The notes beneath the pieces are model-generated. The model had not been told where the DNA came from. It made no database searches and saw only the letters and a list, made by a program, of their open reading frames with translations. From positions 9,890 to 73,889 of the forward strand of contig CAKQME010000013.1 of the NCBI GenBank assembly GCA_934254815.1: 64,000 bases of DNA. The letters run 5' to 3'. Shown in pieces: positions 1-7,487 of the stretch; the stretch's first letter is position 1, and each line of letters starts with the position of its first letter. This DNA is from an uncultured Clostridia bacterium (GTDB taxonomy: Bacteria; Bacillota; Clostridia; Christensenellales; Borkfalkiaceae). The translations under genes were made by a program, and so were the position numbers.

Positions 1-326
1 AATTGCTTTTCCATTGTTTCAATGTTGGCGAGGGTGGAAATTTCCGGGTGAACGCCCGTTTTGATGGCGTAGTTTTCGGCAGGTAGCCCGAACGCGTCAA
101 AACCCATAGGTTCGAAAACTTCATAGCCTTTCATTTTTTTGTAACGGGCAAAACTGTCGGTTAAGCCGTAATTGTACCAATGCCCTAAATGAAGTTTGGA
201 AGCCGACGGATAAGAGAACATCTCAAGACAGTAAAACTTCTTGTCGATATTCTTTTTATTGAAAGCGTAAAGCTTGTCTTTTTCCCATTTCTGTTGCCAT
301 TTTGATTCTATCGATTTCATATCCAT
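1..326 (-). CDS. leuS: Leucyl-tRNA synthetase, N-terminal part (runs off window)
   Basis: This class I aminoacyl-tRNA synthetase charges tRNA-Leu in the cytoplasm. The visible 108 codons translate to a typical LeuRS N-terminus: an opening KSIESKWQQKWEKDK, then YCLEMFSYPSASKLHLGHWYNY, which carries the class I HIGH motif as HLGH, then the strongly conserved stretch around EPMGFDAFGLPAENYAI. The start is the ATG at 326, preceded on the minus strand by AGGAGG-like GGAGGT at 339-344, 12 bases upstream; a second in-frame ATG at 320 is less well spaced. The gene continues leftward beyond base 1. The family is certain from these motifs. Nothing can be said about the editing or anticodon domains. Confidence 0.95.
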   Translation of the reverse strand, partial: MDMKSIESKWQQKWEKDKLYAFNKKNIDKKFYCLEMFSYPSASKLHLGHWYNYGLTDSFARYKKMKGYEVFEPMGFDAFGLPAENYAIKTGVHPEISTLANIETMEKQ

Positions 327-378
327 AAAAACCGTGATACCTCCGCGCGGAACTATCTGTCAGCTACGCGTTTAGCAT

Positions 379-407
379 ATTTTAACACATATCGAAAAAT
401 TTTTCTA
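379..407 (-). promoter_or_regulatory. Putative leuS promoter (extended -10)
   Basis: On the minus strand an extended -10 element, TGT followed by TAAAAT, lies at 379-387. A weak -35, TAGAAA, lies 17 bases further upstream at 402-407. It sits about 50 bases upstream of the leuS start codon. The leader looks too short for a T-box and no T-box core motif was seen. Confidence 0.4.
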
Positions 408-477
408 CTAAAATAAGCCCGTTACGATATTTTTTAAAAAATGTTTTGTCCGGGAAAAGCAATTTACTTTAAAACGC

Positions 478-506
478 TTTATTTTCAATGCGAAATGTGC
501 TAATAT
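478..506 (+). promoter_or_regulatory. Putative promoter of the YitT-family gene
   Basis: TTTATT at 478-483 and TAATAT at 501-506 are 17 bases apart, and TGC at 498-500 makes an extended -10. Transcription would begin near 513. This places the promoter inside the long open frame that begins at 488 and argues that the ATG at 545 is the true start of the downstream gene. Confidence 0.45.
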
Positions 507-544
507 ATATGGGAATTGCATTCTTAAAAAGGCAGGAAACAAGA

Positions 545-1549
545 ATGGAAGAAAATACGGTAAACGAAGAACAAACTTCGTCTGAAGAATTTTACGGAAT
601 AAAGAAAGATTATTTTCTCACGCCCGTAAATAAAAAAAAGGAAATTTTAAATTCGGCTCTTTATATACTCATTTCGTCTTTCGCGTATGTGTTCGCGTTC
701 CACTATTTCGTCGCAACGTGTCGTTTCGCTCCGGGCGGAGTAGGCGGTATAGTCGCTATCGTAAAACACCTTATGGGGGCAACGGAACAGACGTCGGGTT
801 TCGATTACAGTTCGCTGTTGTTTCTGATAGTAAATATTCCGTTGCTTATTCCCGCATGGAAAATTGTCGGTAAAGATTTTTCTCTGAAAACTCTTATAAC
901 CGCTATTTTAATGACTATAATGATGATTTTGCTCGATAACGTCATCGACCCGCAATATAAGTTGAGTTTAACCGGCGAACCTAACGTTCCCGACGTCGGC
1001 ACAAGACTTATCGGAGCTATGCTCGGCGGAGCGGTAACGGGTATATCGCTCGGTTGCGCGTTGAAAGTCAACTCGTCTACCGGCGGAGCTGATATCGTCG
1101 GGGCAATGGTGCAGAAAAAACACCCTCATAAAAGCGTGGCGTCGATGATTTTCGCCGTAAACTTCGTAATAATGGCAGTTTCTATTCCTGTGTATAAAGA
1201 TAACCTTATGCCCGTGTTTTTATCGCTTATCTATATGGTAATAACTACATATATCTGCGACAGACTTCTGTTAAGCAATAAATCCGCGCTTAAGTTCGAG
1301 GTTGTGACCGAACATGCGGAAGAGATTTCGAAAGAGATTATCGAACAACTCGGACACGGCGTAACCATAACGCCCGCAATCGGAATGTTCGAGCATAAGC
1401 AGAAACAGCTTTTGATTTGCGTTATAAGTCCGCGACAAGTCACGCGTTTTCAAACCATTATAAGAAAATATCCGGGTACGTTCGCCTATGTCGGCGCGGT
1501 AAACGAAATAATAGGTAAATTCAATACCGATAAAACAAAACAGGGCTGA
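545..1549 (+). CDS. YitT family membrane protein
   Basis: The 334-residue protein resembles the YitT family (DUF161 membrane domain followed by a cytoplasmic DUF2179 domain), which is widespread in Bacillota and of uncertain transport or export function. Hydrophobic segments occur near residues 40-60, 95-115 and 120-140, and again between the glycine-rich stretch at about 155-175 and residue 245; the soluble tail with ITPAIGMFEHKQKQLLICVI is DUF2179-like. An in-frame ATG at 488 exists, but only the ATG at 545 has a ribosome site (GGCAGGAAA), and a promoter appears to lie between the two. The next gene starts 2 bases after the stop, so the two are co-transcribed. Confidence 0.85.
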   Translation: MEENTVNEEQTSSEEFYGIKKDYFLTPVNKKKEILNSALYILISSFAYVFAFHYFVATCRFAPGGVGGIVAIVKHLMGATEQTSGFDYSSLLFLIVNIPLLIPAWKIVGKDFSLKTLITAILMTIMMILLDNVIDPQYKLSLTGEPNVPDVGTRLIGAMLGGAVTGISLGCALKVNSSTGGADIVGAMVQKKHPHKSVASMIFAVNFVIMAVSIPVYKDNLMPVFLSLIYMVITTYICDRLLLSNKSALKFEVVTEHAEEISKEIIEQLGHGVTITPAIGMFEHKQKQLLICVISPRQVTRFQTIIRKYPGTFAYVGAVNEIIGKFNTDKTKQG

Positions 1550-1551
1550 TT

Positions 1552-2520
1552 ATGTCTGAACGAAGCGTAAAAATAATATATATCGTTACCGCAATAACGC
1601 TTTTCGCGCTTATGCTTGTCGGAACGTTTTACGATTTCCGTATATCCGAAATGCTTTCGGCGGCAGACGGCAAAGAATATATATGCGATAACGCTTTCGC
1701 AAGATTTTTCGAAGTCGTCGGGTCTGGTCCGTTGTATCTGACTACGGGTTTCGGCGTTGCTTTTATTGCAGTTAAAATTACCGAATTTAAAAAGAGTGTT
1801 TTAAGCGCGTTGCTTTTTGCGCTTTGTGTCGCCGCGTGTATTTTCGCGTATACGATGCTTTTTAAGGAGAGTTCGAAATATATCGCGGAACATTCGGGCG
1901 AACTTGAAAGTTATAACGGCGGTAAAGGCGCAGTGTGGGGCATGAGCTTGATTACGGGCGCGGTGTGTGCGGCGGTCAGTATCATTATAGCGTTCGTATT
2001 GCCAAAAAGCGCGAGAAGCGGATTGTTTGTGTTCGGTCTTACGGCGGTTATCGCCTTTGCGATTTCTCAGGGGATAACACAGGGTATAAAACCGTTGTTC
2101 GGACGTCAGCGTTACCGCGCGATTAAATTTTTTGAATATCGTAATTTAGAGCAATACGTCGATTATACGCCGTGGTATATATTACGCGGAATAAAGGAAA
2201 TTCCCGAAGACCTTGTTGCTTTGGGCGTAGGGCGCGACTGGTATAAATCTTTTCCGTCCGGGCATAGTTGTTCGGCGGCGATGAGCCTGTGTATCATAGG
2301 TTTGGCGGATATGTTGAATTTGCGAGGTAAGAGCTATAAATCGGTAAAGATTGTAACTTCTTTCATAGGGGTTGCGATAACCGTAATGGTGGCATATTCA
2401 CGGATACTTATGGGCGCGCATTATCTTACTGACGTAACGTTCGGTGTTAGTATAACTATAATTTCGATTATTATTTCGGAAAAAATAGTAAAAACGCTTG
2501 TAAAAAAAATAAAAATATAG
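1552..2520 (+). CDS. PAP2-superfamily membrane phosphatase
   Basis: A 322-residue membrane protein with the three signature motifs of type 2 phosphatidic acid phosphatases. These are KPLFGRQRY (the K-x6-R motif, with Tyr replacing the usual Pro), SFPSGHSCSAA, and SRILMGAHYLTDV, which carries the Arg, His and Asp of the catalytic set. Several membrane spans surround these motifs. Such enzymes remove phosphate from lipid phosphates such as phosphatidic acid, diacylglycerol pyrophosphate or undecaprenyl pyrophosphate on the outer membrane face. The substrate cannot be told from sequence. It follows the YitT gene by 2 bases and is probably translated from the same message. The tRNA-Gly promoter overlaps its 3' end. 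Confidence 0.88.
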   Translation: MSERSVKIIYIVTAITLFALMLVGTFYDFRISEMLSAADGKEYICDNAFARFFEVVGSGPLYLTTGFGVAFIAVKITEFKKSVLSALLFALCVAACIFAYTMLFKESSKYIAEHSGELESYNGGKGAVWGMSLITGAVCAAVSIIIAFVLPKSARSGLFVFGLTAVIAFAISQGITQGIKPLFGRQRYRAIKFFEYRNLEQYVDYTPWYILRGIKEIPEDLVALGVGRDWYKSFPSGHSCSAAMSLCIIGLADMLNLRGKSYKSVKIVTSFIGVAITVMVAYSRILMGAHYLTDVTFGVSITIISIIISEKIVKTLVKKIKI

Positions 2521-2526
2521 TAGAAT
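2498..2526 (+). promoter_or_regulatory. Putative tRNA-Gly promoter
   Basis: TTGTAA (2498-2503) and TAGAAT (2521-2526) are separated by exactly 17 bases. Transcription would start about 35 bases before the tRNA. The -35 box lies inside the end of the PAP2 gene. Confidence 0.55.
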
Positions 2527-2567
2527 ATAAAAGTAAGGTTGCGGCGAAATGCAATCTTACGAAATTT

Positions 2568-2641
2568 GCGGGCATAGTTTAGTGGTAAAATAGGAGCTTC
2601 CCAAGCTTCGGTTGCGAGTCCGATTCTCGTTGCCCGCTCCA
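2568..2641 (+). tRNA. tRNA-Gly, anticodon CCC
   Basis: A complete cloverleaf can be drawn: 7-bp acceptor stem GCGGGCA/TGCCCGC, D-arm with GG in the loop, anticodon stem GGAGC/GCTTC with loop TTCCCAA (anticodon CCC), 4-base variable loop, T-stem GCGAG/CTCGT, discriminator T and an encoded CCA end. The T-loop reads TCCGATT, so position 55 is C instead of the near-universal T, which would remove pseudouridine 55. A strong intrinsic terminator follows. Confidence 0.93.
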
Positions 2642-2671
2642 TATCAGGGCTACAAAAAAGATACATGCCCG

Positions 2672-2699
2672 AAAAAGTCCGATTTTATCGGACTTTTTT
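2672..2699 (+). terminator. Intrinsic terminator after tRNA-Gly
   Basis: The hairpin AGTCCGA-TTTTA-TCGGACT is extended by flanking A/T runs and followed by TTTTTT. It lies 30 bases beyond the tRNA 3' end. Confidence 0.85.
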
Positions 2700-2788
2700 G
2701 CTGTAAAAAACACGAGATTTCAAAAGGTGTTTTTATATATACTTTTTGAAACAGTATGAAAATAAACTCTCGCATTTATAGAATGTAT

Positions 2789-2825
2789 AAAAGGCGTATA
2801 GCGTAAAGAACTATACGTCTTTTTT
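2789..2825. terminator. Hairpin terminator between tRNA-Gly and the regulator gene
   Basis: AGGCGTATAG (2792-2801) pairs with CTATACGTCT (2811-2820). A T-run of six follows on the plus strand, and four A's precede it, giving a shorter T-run for the minus strand. It lies just beyond the stop of the minus-strand regulator and can act in either direction. Confidence 0.6.
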
Positions 2826-2863
2826 ATGTCAAAAAATAGTAAAACTATATATTATTTGAGGTT

Positions 2864-3994
2864 TTATGTTTCGGGAGTAACGGCTTTCGTTGACGAGCGA
2901 ATAGAAAATTCGGACGGAATCCTTACTACTTCTGTGGTTTTTATCGTAGCAGGGTCATCTATGTTGCGTATAAGAATTTTTGCCGCGGTTCTGCCTATAT
3001 TGTCGGTATTTTGTCTTATTGAGGTAATAGGTACGTTTACAAAGTCCTCGATATGTGAATAATCGTCTCCGTAGGCAATAAGAGAAAGATCGTCCGGTAT
3101 TTTAATATTCAACGCTTTTAAGACGTACAGGGTTTTATAGCATAAATCGGAGTTGAAGATTATAACCGCCGTCAGCGAAGAGTTTTTCTTAAAGTATGCG
3201 GTGATTTTTTCTTCCCATTGCTCGTCGTAGTTTTTTAAGTCGGTAAGTTTATAATACCCGTGAATAGGCACTCCGTATTTCGATAACGTGTTGTTATATC
3301 CCTCCAACCTTTCTACTAACGTACTCGTGCCGTCTGGTTGCGGCGATATTATACCGATATTTTTATGTCCTAAAGATAAAAGGTATTCCGTCGCTTTGCA
3401 TACGTCGCGATAGTGATCGCTCATAACCGAATTTATTTTCATTCCGGGCAGAGACCTGTCGATGAAAACCAACGGGAAGTCCGTCATTGCGAGTTTTAAT
3501 AGATCCTGGTTGTAGGTTTGTTTATCGACGGGATATATCAATATACCGACAACGCCTACGTCGAGTAAATCCTGAATCGCCTTGCTTTCTTTGCGTTGAG
3601 AAAAGTCGGTACAGTTCAGAACCATTTTAAACTCGGTGTCTTTAAGGTACTCGTGGATACCGTGAATTATGTTCAGCATGAAGTAACTGCGAAGATCGGG
3701 CAATATCACGCCTATAAGTTTGAGCGAGCGTTTTTTAGAGAAATTGAGAATTTTTTCCGCATCGGACGAAATAAACGAACCTTTTCCCTGATGACGGAAT
3801 ATCAATTTGTCGGCTTGTAGTTGTTGAAGCGCGCTTTTTACCGTGATTCTGCTTACGTTGAATTTAATGCACAGCGCGTGTTCCGACGGTAACAAATAAT
3901 TAGGCTCTGACTTATGGTCGCGAATAATATCGTAGAGATATTTTTTAACTTCTTCCGTTTTGTTGCGTGTTCTGTATGTGTTTTCTTCTGCCAT
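2864..3994 (-). CDS. AraR-like transcriptional regulator (GntR head, LacI body)
   Basis: A 376-residue repressor-like protein. Residues about 10-80 form a GntR-type winged helix (LLPSEHALCIKFNVSRITV, then HQGKGSFIS), and residues about 90-365 resemble the LacI/periplasmic-binding sugar sensor domain (LIGVILPDLRSYFML; GHKNIGIISP; LIAYGDDYSHIEDFVNVPITSI; RIPSEFSIRSS at the end). This is the AraR architecture, in which sugar binding releases DNA. It is transcribed away from the GH65-ABC-esterase operon, and identical palindromes TTGATATATCAA lie in both divergent promoters. It therefore most likely represses both itself and the operon until an imported sugar is bound. The ligand is unknown. The start codon at 3994 has GAGAGGTCAAC upstream. 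Confidence 0.88.
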   Translation of the reverse strand: MAEENTYRTRNKTEEVKKYLYDIIRDHKSEPNYLLPSEHALCIKFNVSRITVKSALQQLQADKLIFRHQGKGSFISSDAEKILNFSKKRSLKLIGVILPDLRSYFMLNIIHGIHEYLKDTEFKMVLNCTDFSQRKESKAIQDLLDVGVVGILIYPVDKQTYNQDLLKLAMTDFPLVFIDRSLPGMKINSVMSDHYRDVCKATEYLLSLGHKNIGIISPQPDGTSTLVERLEGYNNTLSKYGVPIHGYYKLTDLKNYDEQWEEKITAYFKKNSSLTAVIIFNSDLCYKTLYVLKALNIKIPDDLSLIAYGDDYSHIEDFVNVPITSIRQNTDNIGRTAAKILIRNIDDPATIKTTEVVRIPSEFSIRSSTKAVTPET

Positions 3995-4010
3995 TGTTGA
4001 CCTCTCTGTG

Positions 4011-4022
4011 TTGATATATCAA
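4011..4022. promoter_or_regulatory. Likely operator of the AraR-like regulator (site 1)
   Basis: A perfect 12-bp palindrome, TTGATATATCAA, overlaps the last base of the regulator's -10 box and its transcription start region. This position suits autorepression. The identical sequence recurs at 4173-4184. Confidence 0.7.
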
Positions 4023-4050
4023 GAATATGCCAAAATGAGGTAAAAGTCAA
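4022..4050 (-). promoter_or_regulatory. Promoter of the AraR-like regulator
   Basis: On the minus strand TTGACT (4045-4050) and TATTCT (4022-4027) are separated by 17 bases. The operator palindrome begins at the last base of the -10 box. Confidence 0.65.
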
Positions 4051-4081
4051 GCAAACGGAACAATTATTTTTAAAAAAGGTA

Positions 4082-4109
4082 TTGACAAATAAAAAAATAG
4101 ATGTAAAAT
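4082..4109 (+). promoter_or_regulatory. Promoter of the glycan-use operon
   Basis: TTGACA (4082-4087), a consensus -35 box, is followed after 16 bases by TAAAAT (4104-4109). The second operator lies about 60 bases downstream, a road-block position, in a leader of roughly 85 bases ahead of the first gene. Confidence 0.65.
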
Positions 4110-4172
4110 AGAGGCGTAAAAACGAAAAACGATTGCGCTAAGCGATTTGTTTTGTTTAAATAATTTGTAAAT

Positions 4173-4184
4173 TTGATATATCAA
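4173..4184. promoter_or_regulatory. Likely operator of the AraR-like regulator (site 2)
   Basis: This is a second exact copy of the palindrome TTGATATATCAA, in the 5' leader of the GH65 gene. The centres of the two sites are 162 bp apart. A TTG inside it opens the reading frame of the downstream gene but is not a sensible start codon. Confidence 0.7.
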
Positions 4185-4199
4185 GTGGGAAATGTTTTT

Positions 4200-6473
4200 A
4201 TGTTGTTAATAAAAAACGGCAAACTTACTGAAACTGAATACGACATAGGAAACGAGGGCAAAAACGCGTCGGTATTTACTACCGGTAATGGGTATATGGG
4301 CGTTCGCGGCAGTTTTGAAGAATTCGGCTCTTTGCGGGTGCAGGGTATATATTCTCGCGGGTTTGTAGGTGAAATAACCGAAGTTATGGAGCCTTTCCCC
4401 GATAACGAGTATCTTAAAAATTATTATTTCGACGAGAGCAAACTCAAAGACTTCGAAAAACAGGAAAGCGTTATAAACATTCCCGATTTTCTTCTCGTCA
4501 GAATATATATAGGCGGCGAGGCTTTCTATCCGTGGAAAGGTAAACTTATCGAATGGGAACGTTCGCTCGATCCGTTTACGGGTAAGCTCGACAGGCGAGT
4601 TGTTTGGAAAAACGATAAAGGCGAAACTACGGAAATTAAATTTTCCAGATTTGCCTCTTTTGCCGACGTTCATAAGTATTGTGTGTCCGTAGAAGTCACT
4701 CCGCTCGATTATACCGACGAAATCAAAATAATTTCCGGTATAGATAAACGTGTGAAAACGTGTGGACAGAAAGTCCTTGACGGTATTTCCGAAAGCGTCA
4801 ACCCGGTTCCGTATTATAACTTCAAAATAAATAATTCTTACGGCTTCGGCGCGTGCGTGGCAACGAGAAACGAATTCAAATTCGGTAAAGAGACGTTAAA
4901 AACGAAAGCTTCCGAAGAATACGGTTGCGTAGCCGAAGAGGTTACCTTAAACGTGGCGGCTGGCGATACTGTCATCCTTAAAAAGATAGCGTGTTTGTAC
5001 ACCGACAGAGACGGACAAGCCGACGTGAAAGAGATTACGGTAGACAAAGCCGTTAAAGCCGATTCTTATGAACAATTATATAGGGAGCATCTTGCGGCAT
5101 ATAAAAAAGTTTTCGATAAAACCGATATCGAAATAGAGGGAGACGACGAAACTCTCGGTTACGTCAGATACGCTAATTACCAGACTTGTATTTCTGCTTG
5201 CGTCGACGACGTACATGGAATGTCGGCAAAAGGTCTTAGCGGAGAAAAATATAACGGTTTTGTCTGGTGGGATTGCGAGATATATCAACTTCCGTTCTTC
5301 ATATATACGTTGCCGGATCTTGCCAGAAACTCGCTTATGTACAGATACAGAATGTTAGAACGTGCCAGACAGAACGCTGCCGAGGCGGGGTATGAGGGCG
5401 CAAAATTTGCATTTTGTTCTTCGGTATCGGGCGATGAAAGAGTCTGGATATATGCAAGGCATCCGTTTTTGCAGATTCACATCAACGCCGACGTCGCTTA
5501 CGGAATAATAAATTATTACCGCGTTACCGGCGATGACGAATTTATGACCGACTACGGTCTTGAAATGCTTTGCGAAACGGCGCGCTACTGGATATCGAGA
5601 GCGGAATTTAAAAACGGAAAATATTACTATGATAACGTGACGGGTACCGACGAACATCATTTGTTTGTAAATAACGACGCGTATACGAATTATCTCGTAA
5701 ACTTCGTGTTAAAGAAAACTCTTGAATATACCGAAAAGTTTGCTGATATCCGAAAAGAATGGTCGCTTAAAGCCGACGAAATCGCGAAAATATCCGATGT
5801 CGTCGAAAAAATGTATCTTCCCATGCGCGAAAACGGACTTATTCCGCAATTTGACGGTTATTTCGAACTTTTACGCGAACTTCCGGTGACGAACGGTAAC
5901 GCTGCCACAAGTTTTCAGATGAAGCGATCGGGGCTGTATCATCTGAGTCAGGTTATAAAGCAACCGGACGTAATGCTGTTATTCACATATATCGATCGCG
6001 AAACCGACGGGTTTACCGAAAAAGAATACGAATTGAACTGGGACTATTACGAGAAGATGTGCGAAACGGCGTCGTCGCTTACTTTCCCAGTTCACGCGAT
6101 AGCTTCCGCCGATAACGGAAGAATGCTGAGCTTTCTCGATTATCTGAAGAATTGCGCTAAAATCGATATAGACGATTTGCACAAATGTGCATGGCAGGGA
6201 GTTCATTCGGGGTGTCTTGCCGGTGCCTGGACGGCTGTTTTCCGCGGCGTATTCGGTATTAAACCCGAGGGCGAAGTAATTAAAATAAGTCCGAATTATA
6301 TGCCGTTCTGGAAAAAAGTCAGATTGCGCTTCGTATACAAAGGAATCGATATAGAGGCGGTTATCGATGGCAGAACTCTTACGCTCGTAAAAACCGTCGG
6401 AACTCCGATTGTTGTCGAATACAGGGGCGAAAAGGTGACTTTCGCGGGTAAAACGATAAAATTCGGAATATGA
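4200..6473 (+). CDS. Glycoside hydrolase family 65 phosphorylase
   Basis: A 757-residue cytoplasmic enzyme (no signal peptide) of the GH65 family, which splits alpha-glucosides with phosphate to give beta-glucose-1-phosphate. The general acid is Glu485 in VTGTDEHHLFVNNDAYTN. The phosphate-binding pair Ser625-Ser626 (ETASSLTFPVHA) and His669 (WQGVHSGCLAGAW) are present, so it is a phosphorylase rather than a hydrolase. The loop just before that His reads CAWQG where many family members have an xEG motif, so the acceptor sugar cannot be predicted. The start is the ATG at 4200, with GTGGGA as a modest ribosome site; the open frame extends to a TTG inside the operator. It is the first gene of the operon, and the matching beta-phosphoglucomutase is fused to the last gene. 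Confidence 0.9.
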   Translation: MLLIKNGKLTETEYDIGNEGKNASVFTTGNGYMGVRGSFEEFGSLRVQGIYSRGFVGEITEVMEPFPDNEYLKNYYFDESKLKDFEKQESVINIPDFLLVRIYIGGEAFYPWKGKLIEWERSLDPFTGKLDRRVVWKNDKGETTEIKFSRFASFADVHKYCVSVEVTPLDYTDEIKIISGIDKRVKTCGQKVLDGISESVNPVPYYNFKINNSYGFGACVATRNEFKFGKETLKTKASEEYGCVAEEVTLNVAAGDTVILKKIACLYTDRDGQADVKEITVDKAVKADSYEQLYREHLAAYKKVFDKTDIEIEGDDETLGYVRYANYQTCISACVDDVHGMSAKGLSGEKYNGFVWWDCEIYQLPFFIYTLPDLARNSLMYRYRMLERARQNAAEAGYEGAKFAFCSSVSGDERVWIYARHPFLQIHINADVAYGIINYYRVTGDDEFMTDYGLEMLCETARYWISRAEFKNGKYYYDNVTGTDEHHLFVNNDAYTNYLVNFVLKKTLEYTEKFADIRKEWSLKADEIAKISDVVEKMYLPMRENGLIPQFDGYFELLRELPVTNGNAATSFQMKRSGLYHLSQVIKQPDVMLLFTYIDRETDGFTEKEYELNWDYYEKMCETASSLTFPVHAIASADNGRMLSFLDYLKNCAKIDIDDLHKCAWQGVHSGCLAGAWTAVFRGVFGIKPEGEVIKISPNYMPFWKKVRLRFVYKGIDIEAVIDGRTLTLVKTVGTPIVVEYRGEKVTFAGKTIKFGI

Positions 6474-7429
6474 AAAAATTTTTAATAAAAACCATAGCGC
6501 TCTTTACGGCAGTTTTTACTGCATTTGCGACGAGTTGCGTGGTAAAACAGGAGGAAAGAATGGTAGAAATTTTAAGCGACGTAAAATTCGAAAAGGGCTT
6601 CGGCGCTATGGGGCTTACCAGTGCGGAAGGCTATAACGTCGAAAAGGTTCTCGATATTTCGGGTAAGGGCGAATACGATTGGCTTTTGGCTCAATGGGCT
6701 ACGAGACATTCTTTTGCCGATGAAATGACGAAAACCGAAGAAAACGGCGAAGTGCGTTTCGAAAACGTTGCAAAAACGGTTGCGGTTAAGCCCGGCGAGG
6801 GTAAAATTCGTTTGTATGCCGACGCGGGCGCGGAATATGCCGAACCGAGAAAGAACGGCGAAGCGTGGATTCATTTACTTATCGAACAGGTTTTCAAAGA
6901 TAAACAACGCGTTCCGTTTTCGAAGATGGACAAACTTATAATGGAACTTAAGTTTAAAATCGCAGAATGTAAAAACGAAATGACGGAAACGGAGTATAAC
7001 CCCTCGTTACACGCGGCTCAGGTTGCCTGGTTTATAACGGTAGAAAACCCCGAATCCAAAGAAGTTACGCCTGAGGGCAGACCCGATTATATGTGGTTCG
7101 GACTTTCCGTATTCGATAATCGCTACGACGGAATGAAAGACGATTACGCTCTTGATTTCGGTACTAAAAAGCTTATTTATTCTATCGGTAAGGAAAAAAC
7201 CATAGGCGAGAAAGTCGAAGTCGGTAAAACTTATACTTTAAGATACGACGTTCTGCCCGAAATAAAAAAAGCTTTCGGTATAGCTAAAGAGAACGGTTTT
7301 CTCGACGGCGCAGAATTCGATAAAATGCAAATCGGCAGTATGAATCTCGGCTGGGAACTTCCCGGTATATTCGCCGCCGAACTTGATATCGACAGCATAA
7401 GTATCGCTTACGAGCCTAAGGCGGAATAA
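6470..7429 (+). CDS. Lipoprotein of an unrecognised three-member family (copy 1)
   Basis: A 319-residue predicted lipoprotein with a hydrophobic leader and lipobox FATSC at residues 20-24. I do not recognise the family. It shares a series of motifs with the products at 10887 and 11860: an opening VEILSDVKF, a YAEPRKNGEAWIHLLIEQVF-type motif, YNPSLHAAQVAWFITVENP, WFGLSVFDNR and a closing MNLGWELPGIF. The aromatic-rich motifs and lack of any enzyme signature suggest a beta-sandwich that binds carbohydrate at the cell surface, but this is inference. The start codon overlaps the GH65 stop by 4 bases (ATGA), so it is translationally coupled to that gene. Confidence 0.8.
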   Translation: MKKFLIKTIALFTAVFTAFATSCVVKQEERMVEILSDVKFEKGFGAMGLTSAEGYNVEKVLDISGKGEYDWLLAQWATRHSFADEMTKTEENGEVRFENVAKTVAVKPGEGKIRLYADAGAEYAEPRKNGEAWIHLLIEQVFKDKQRVPFSKMDKLIMELKFKIAECKNEMTETEYNPSLHAAQVAWFITVENPESKEVTPEGRPDYMWFGLSVFDNRYDGMKDDYALDFGTKKLIYSIGKEKTIGEKVEVGKTYTLRYDVLPEIKKAFGIAKENGFLDGAEFDKMQIGSMNLGWELPGIFAAELDIDSISIAYEPKAE

Positions 7430-7487
7430 GCGGTAAAATAAATTAAATAAATTAAACCCGCGAAAAGCGGAAAAATAAAGGAGATAT

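Noticed and set aside
327..460. Possible T-box leader upstream of leuS (TTCCGCGCGG near the start)
   Set aside because: The core T-box sequence (GGUGGNACCGCG type) is absent, and the likely promoter leaves only about 50 bases of leader.
2826..3062. Plus-strand open frame over the end of the regulator gene
   Set aside because: It is a shadow of the well-supported AraR-like gene on the other strand and begins in a terminator.
4173..4199. TTG start for the GH65 gene
   Set aside because: The TTG is the first half of the operator palindrome; the ATG at 4200 is the plausible start.
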